Source of the DNA: Lucifuga dentata
Lineage: Eukaryota; Chordata; Actinopteri; Ophidiiformes; Bythitidae
Direction of reading: 5' to 3'
Assembly: GCA_014773175.1 (NCBI GenBank)
Contig: VXCM01001282.1
Location: 21,363 to 85,362 of the forward strand
DNA: 64,000 nt
The position numbers were made by a program, and so were the translations under genes. This document shows, in pieces, positions 57,690-64,000 of the stretch. How positions within the stretch are numbered: position 1 is the first letter of the stretch; every line of letters begins with the position of its first letter. The notes below the pieces were generated by a model that saw only the letters and a program-made list of their open reading frames with translations, ran no database searches and was not told the origin of the DNA.

Positions 57690-57755
57690 TGTGTATATAT
57701 ATATATACATATATATATATACATACATATATATACACAGTATATCGTATATCCT
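57690..57755. repeat. AT-rich (TA)n near-palindrome
   Basis: ACTGTATGTGTATATATATA and its approximate mirror ATATATATACACAGTATAT flank a TA core, so the segment could extrude as a hairpin. Confidence 0.7.
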
Positions 57756-58096
57756 CCATTTTTGTTTACAGAGAGCGTTCGTCGTATTGATCGCTTACAT
57801 CATTCATATGCGGATAAAGCAGAATGTTACATACTGTAGGAGTTGGAATGGCAAGGAAATTCCAATCTGTGTATTTAGACAGCAGTTGCATTGGTGGATA
57901 TCTGATACGCATCCGATTCAAGTCTTGAGCATTAAGACTTGGAGTGTAAATCCAGCTTATCAAACATCTTAACTTCATTCTTAACTTTCAATTTGTGGAA
58001 AAACAACAAAACACAGAAAGCTGAAAGGTCACAACAGACAGTGCCTCCACTTAACACACACAAACAATCCCATACTGTATTGCGCAACTCCAAGAT

Positions 58097-58163
58097 GGTG
58101 GTATCTGTATAGCGGCTTATTTATTAGGCTCCAACATGCAAAAACACTGGTATGGTCCTTTGA
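58097..58163. mobile_element. TTAA-type MITE, copy 12 (right-end fragment)
   Basis: Only the right terminal repeat remains: TTATTTATTAGGCTCCAACA ... CACTGGTATGGTCCTTTGA. Confidence 0.65.
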
Positions 58164-59384
58164 TGGGGAACGTGACTGAATTGTGTAAAGTGTGTAACTG
58201 GGAGGAGTGTGTGGGGAAGTGTCAGGGTGAGATGAAGGCGTTGGACAGCTTGGCACAAAATGATTCACAGTTTAACATGTAGATTAGTCAGGTTTACTTG
58301 GAAATCCTCTGGGGCCTGTTTACACATCCCATGATGCTTCACTCTTTTTGTCACGTAGCAGTGAGACAGATTAAGGACGATTCCTGAAACACAGAGGGAC
58401 AAAGGCAGAGGAAAGGACAGAGGAGGAGGAGGCACGAAGGTACTCGGTCATTAAGGGGACAGCTTTGCCAAACTTGCTTTTCGTGTCTCTGACAATGCAA
58501 GCAGGACAGGAGAGGATGGATGGAGGAAGGGGTGAGCGAGTCAGGAAAAAGGAGGGCCGACTGAAAAAAGGGGGGCTGCGTCGCAAGGACAAATTCTCAT
58601 AGTACGTTGCAGTAATCTGGACTGAATACAAAGCAGATGAGAGGGAGAGACGTGAATACAGCTCATTCTCTCCACAATGTATTTATTTGGCTTCAGAAAT
58701 GTTTGACGGGACTGCAGAGGGAGCCTTAACATGCAGAGCAGATATGACATGTGACGTGTGTGCGTGTGTGGGTATGAGAGAGCTTATCAATTCAGGGAGT
58801 TGAGTCACTCGGGGAATCTCCGAAACAGAATTCTGTGTTGGGATTGAATTTTACTGGTAATACTTCCAAGACTCCTCAGAGTGTTCAGCGTTTCTGGCAT
58901 TCAGAAAACAAAACAGACAAGTGGATTACCCACAGCAGAAGCTAAGTTCAATGCAACCTCCCTCCAACCGCCATTGCTCCTCCCCCTCTCATCCTGCAGT
59001 CAGGTGTTGGAAGAATCTCGCATCATGCATATGGGATGCTTATAGTATGCAGACACGTGGGTTTAACACGCATGCATTGCTTCTAGTGCTCATCCTGCCT
59101 TCTACCCCTTCCCCATCCCGTCCCCACTACCCCGTCCTCCTTTTTTTTTTTTTTNTTTTTTTTTTCTTTTAAACTCACCTCTCTTGTCCTTCAGGAACCC
59201 GCATTGTCCCGTCATGGGTGCTGGGTGACCCTTGATGGTCCTATGTTGCACCTATGTGTCCTGGCTCAGGCCCGCAGGACTTTGGGGGTTTTTCCACGTG
59301 TCCTCTGTAGTGGAGGGAGGGACATGGCAGGGAGANAGAGAGAGAGAGAGAGAGACTACACAAGTCTAGACTATTATTCAATGG

Positions 59385-59949
59385 TTTAGCCATCAAACTG
59401 CCGATTTTGAATGTTTGAGCCCAATAAATATAACCCGCATACATACACGTTACATTACTATCAACCATTTTCCAAAGCCTTCTGCTGGAGTGGTAAATTT
59501 TTCATTTGGTTTTCCTACCTTCCAGACTACCACTGGTTTCAGATCACTCCAGTATGCAATAAAAATCAACTTGTAGGGAGTTGAAACATGCTTGAGATAA
59601 GTAATCCATGACAGCAAATCAAATATCATTCGTGTTTTTTTGTTTTTTTTTTGTTCAAAGTTGCTTAATTTAACAGGTCACATGGAGCTGCACAGAAGAA
59701 AACATATGCCTCTGCCAAGGATTATAATCCCAGGAGAAAATGGCTTTACCAAGAAATTAAAAACGATCGTGCCTTCTACAGGTGTACAGTAATGTTAACA
59801 GGCGACATTGAATTTTAATATCGACACCACGTTAATATTTGATTTTGAAAGATTTGGCAAAATAACAGGAAAACTAAAAATGTTTTTTTATGTTTTGGAA
59901 AAATGGTTTTCAGCCTTAAACATACAAAATCATTAGTATGGTCCATTAA
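59385..59949. mobile_element. TTAA-type MITE, copy 13 (kcnc3 intron)
   Basis: Left repeat (TTTGAGCCCAATAAATATAA) with an eroded outer end; the right end is AGTATGGTCCATTAA. Confidence 0.75.
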
Positions 59950-62900
59950 ACCCCCTGCCTTGTTGAAAATTGCACTGGTAAAACTGAGGTTCATATTTGT
60001 CATTTGTATGATTATGTGCCAATAAAATGGAAAACCCAAAGAAGAGGTATTTGATATTTTGATAGACTTATCGGTTATTCACTTATCGGAAATTGCAATC
60101 AATAGATCACTTCATAATGACAGTTAGTTGGATCTTTCAGCTGAAATGTTATCACGTGTTTAGCATGTGGTGTTTGCTGCGTTCAGTGGGCTTGACATCA
60201 CACGCAGACTCTACTTATGCTCACATTAAGAAACCTCAGGCTTTAGGGTCACAAGCAGCAAAAAGCCACTGTAATAATCCATAATTCAACACTTAGAAAA
60301 AGCAAAGACCTTCACTCCTTTTCTTTCTCCACCATCTTCTCTCTCCGTTTCCCCTCTCGCTCTCTCTCTTTTTCTACTCTGTTTTACTGCTTGTCCATTT
60401 CACACGCCATGTCTCTACAGGGAGCTCGCTCTCTCTCTCTCTCTCGTTTGACATTTCAGTCGTTCTCTTTGCCTTGTTCAAGAACTTCACTATTAGTTTT
60501 TTTTTTCATATTTAATCTCAGCCTAAAGTAGCTTCAATTGCAGCATTAACCTGCAGTGTGCCTCTGAATAAAATGATGATGATGATGATGATGGCACAAG
60601 TGAAGGCTATTCCTGTCACCAAGGTTATACTTACACTGCAAGCTAAGTGGCTACGTTGTAAGTCCCTGACTGATGGCTGCAGTCATTCACCTAAGATAAT
60701 AGATTAATCACCCAGCCGCGGTCTAGCCCATAGCTTGGGTTGCCCTTCAGGAGAACATTCTGCATTTCACATCATTTAAATGTTCATTTTTCATGCCTCA
60801 TTCATGTGCAGATTTCGCATCATCCTTCAATGTCTTCTTATCATTGCTGACTCGGCAGCAGCATTTGCTTTGCCCTCTGGGAAAGATTCCACATACTCCA
60901 TCTTACCCGTGACTGCCATCATGCTAGTGCTGATCAAATATCGCCATTGGGATGCGTGAAACAATATGCAATGTTTAATGACAAGCAACATCCTTCATTT
61001 GCTTTTGTACCTGCATCAAGGTCGCTCGCCCCTGGTCTTAAAAACGCGATTTTCTCATTGAACAATTAGCAGCAAGGCCCAAATGAATGAGCACAATTTG
61101 GCCTGGGTCTCGCTCTTCTGTATCCAGCCATTTACGGCAGCTGGAGGAGCAGTATTTGGCTTAGCCCTGTCCTTGGTGCCTGAAAGCAGAGGCTAACGCA
61201 GTGGTTGTCATGGTGACAGAGAGCCAGGCAGAGCTGTGGTAATACTGTAATGATAAAGCTCTTCTGGATGGTGCCGCAGTAAACACAGCGCCACTAGGGT
61301 GCCGTTAAGGAAGAGCGCAGCATACCGCCATGCATGCAAAAATGATTGTAGGGCTAATATCGCCACCCACAATCTCTCTCTCCTCTCTCTTTCCACTCAT
61401 CATTCCTTCGTTCACTCTCTTTAATCCATTCATCCATCCAAACACAATCAAACCTCTCTCTATCAACAGCTTCCTTTCACACTTTCTCTCTCTCTTTTAA
61501 ATTTATGTTGATGATCTTTCCCAATCTAATTTCAGAGGCCAGAGAGCTTAGGAGTCTCTGTTGGGTCCTGAAGGTCGTTGCGCTGCAGGTATCACACACG
61601 ACAGCTTTACCATAAGGGATTCTTTGCGTTTGGATGCACATCCGTGGCATTAATATGACCGTTCAGACAAACGTTACCGTGTTCCAGTTGCTTTCTGTTG
61701 CAATCAGGAGAAAGATGTGAGGAGACAACAGAGACAAAGTGTCTTGGGAGATAAATAAGTGTGAAGTGACAGATTGCTACTTCTCTTTTATCCTCCTCCT
61801 CCTCCTTCTCTCTCTCTGTCTCTCTGCCCATGCTTCACTTTCTCCTCCATGCAGTGCTCATGTAGCTACCACTCACTATCTGTGATCACACACCTCCTCT
61901 GCCCATAGGCTGTTTATCACACACACATTCATGCCAGGCACGTCTGTTAACACGTGTACAGGTGTGCACGTGTATAAGCACGCGCACACATCTTCACCTA
62001 TGTACCACTTCAGTAAATCCCATACATGTGGAGTGCTCCTCACACAGACATGCTGCTGTGTTTTTAAGAGGGGGTTGTCTGTTGTGATGAATTGATCAAT
62101 ATTGATTAGGTGTTTAGATCTGCTGTTATCCGCTGTGCTCTGCCCTCTTCAAATACAGTTTCATTTAATTACCGAAAGCATGATGGTCGATATTACAAGC
62201 TATCTGATAAGCTGTTAGCTGTTCCCTCAACACATTTTGCTTTCGTGTGTTGTTGCGAGTCAGATGTCCGAAAGTTACTGTATGGTGTGTCATGACTTAT
62301 AAATATTCCATGGTCACATTTTTACAATTTCTAAAGGTGCATTCAGCAAGTTTATTTTTTCCTCTCAAAAGCATACAAAACAGGATACAGTTTGTTCGTC
62401 AATGAATGTAGGGATATTAAGGTACTGTATAGGTGACATATAGGAGGAAGTTAAAAAAGAAAGGACAAATATCACATTTTAAATATGGATTTATAAATAT
62501 GAAGAGTCAGGTATTGTGTGTTTTATAAGACAACATTTAAATAAAGAGAAAGAATAAGGAAAAAGTGGTGAAGGGGAATTGTGGGAATGAGGCATCAGGC
62601 AAAATGGGAGCCACTGCAGGATGGTCCCTTAGTAAGGGATCAGCTGGGGTAATTTGGGCTATTTCTCTTCTTCTTACCCTCCTTTTTAAATGAACATATT
62701 AACTGTGTGATATGCTGCCTTGAATTGCACCCTGACCCTCATCTGGGATTGACAAAGTCACTTAGGTGTCATATTTAAGGGAGACTTTAAGGGGATCCAA
62801 CCCTCCTACTCTTTGCTGCCTTGCACCAGCCAAGCCCAGCAGACGCCCCAACTCTGCTGCCAAGGCCATCATCAATGTACAATGGAGGCTAAATCACCAG

Positions 62901-64000
62901 AAAAGAGACAGCAGGAAGAGAATGAATGAATAATTACATACAATATTCATAGATATGAACCAATGCGTGAAGAAGTTGGCTAAATACACTGTATCAATTA
63001 GTCAAGAAATGCCCATATTATCTGTGCATTTGGAACAGACAGTTGGTACAACCATGATTTAATCTCATATGGGACATAGAAATGTTCAGATTCATTCATT
63101 TTGATTTAGATCTGAACATTCTCAGCTTAAAAATAAGGAGGATTTTCATGCTCTGACCTGTGGGGAAAGTCGAAGCCGTCTTTCCTTCCGGCTCAGATGC
63201 ATTTATGGCCAGTGCCTATCAGTTACCGTTAGCCATTAATCACCTGATATTGCTTCTGTCTGTTTTTGTCACTGTAACCTTCACCATCATTTCCGTGTTG
63301 CCTTCTCTGCTCTTTGTCTTGTTTGCCTGACATCGTTGATGAGCTGAGATTGAATTGCACTTTAAAGTTCCTTTAACTCATTGTTTTGGCTCATCTGGCC
63401 TCCTGTCTCACTTTTATCACACTCCTTCCTTTCCTCTGGACTACCTCAATTCCTTCTTTTGACCTTCTTTATGCATGGATCCACATGGGATGGTGTTCCT
63501 CCCACCTGTCCACTCCCTCCTGTTGTCTCCACCTGTGTAGCCTACATAGAAGACATGATGTGACTGCAGTTTTTCCTGCTATTTCCTGTTTGTGTGTGTG
63601 TGTGTGTGTTTGTGTACTCAGCATTCCTCAGGTCTCTTTGCATAGCAACATGAAAAACCTATTTTCTCACTTCAGAACTTGCTCTTTTAGCCATACTCAC
63701 CATTTCAGGGCTCTTCAGCTCATATATATTGTTGTCAACAAACAATTTTCATCGTTAACGTTAAGGAACAACAGCGACATTAACATCAGAAATAACAGTG
63801 TAACACTTCAGGGCAAAACTCTCCTCCTCGCCATGATATGTACACGTAAAGGGTTTCTGGTTCTCAGCCAATGAGGGAGCATCCTGAGCAGGTCCCGCTG
63901 GTACTATCCTGCTTCACTGGGACAGGGGGGCTGGTATGAGGGTAGAGGTAGGAGGGTGATGGAGAACCTGTGTGTGTGTGTGTGTGTGTGTGTGGGGGGG
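59950..64000 (+). other. kcnc3 intron 1, last part
   Basis: No exon recognised. It contains a (GAT)n run near 60572-60595 and (TG)n near 63593-63611 and 63969-63993. The intron continues past the window. Confidence 0.5.

Noticed and set aside
33000..64000. tRNA, rRNA or microRNA genes in the long non-coding stretches
   Set aside because: No cloverleaf box A/box B pattern or convincing long hairpin was seen by eye; a covariance-model scan would be decisive.

Overview
This is a eukaryotic, vertebrate window and almost certainly from a ray-finned (teleost) fish. The evidence is intron-rich genes with GT-AG boundaries, a gene set matching one human chromosome 19q block, a teleost-type non-LTR retrotransposon, and dense dinucleotide microsatellites. 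No operon-like, viral, CRISPR or rRNA feature was seen. All gene models were built by hand from splice sites and remembered family sequences; no search was run.

Layout, left to right. (1) The 3' part of a slow skeletal troponin T gene (tnnt1, +, 1-2364) enters from the left edge. (2) dnaaf3 (-, 2733-7314) is a complete 11-exon gene for a dynein-arm preassembly factor, with an RFX-type X-box upstream. (3) A synaptotagmin-5-like gene (-, 8307-12395) has two Ca2+-binding C2 domains and an unusual histidine-rich luminal N-terminus. (4) A compact ferritin-like gene (-, 15276-16546) has lost several ferroxidase ligands. (5) A 5'-truncated LINE (18155-19590) has an 11-bp target-site duplication. (6) A ptprh-like receptor tyrosine phosphatase (+, 20845-30577) has a mucin-like N-terminus, tandem FN3 exons, one transmembrane helix and one intact phosphatase domain. 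(7) A two-exon gene derived from a PIF/Harbinger transposase (-, 31051-32818) has lost its catalytic triad. (8) A long non-coding stretch leads to coding exon 1 of the Kv3 channel gene kcnc3 (+, 47283-47965). The last 16 kb look like its first coding intron.

The run troponin T - dnaaf3 - synaptotagmin 5 - ptprh matches human 19q13.42 (TNNT1-TNNI3-DNAAF3-SYT5-PTPRH). KCNC3 is also on human 19q. The troponin I gene expected between tnnt1 and dnaaf3 is absent here, while the ferritin-like and Harbinger-derived genes are additional. The genes share no pathway; what links them is ancestral linkage.

Two sequence-wide patterns matter for any reader. First, about a dozen copies of a TTAA-flanked MITE with long terminal inverted repeats sit in introns and intergenic DNA. 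Second, the assembly contains many single Ns. Some lie inside homopolymers or microsatellites. Others are followed by an exact repeat of the preceding 60-70 bases, which is an assembly signature and disturbs the ptprh and kcnc3 reading frames. I see no undescribed multi-gene system; the most interesting items are the catalytically dead Harbinger-derived gene, the ferritin with a degraded active site, the synaptotagmin His-rich tail and the MITE family.
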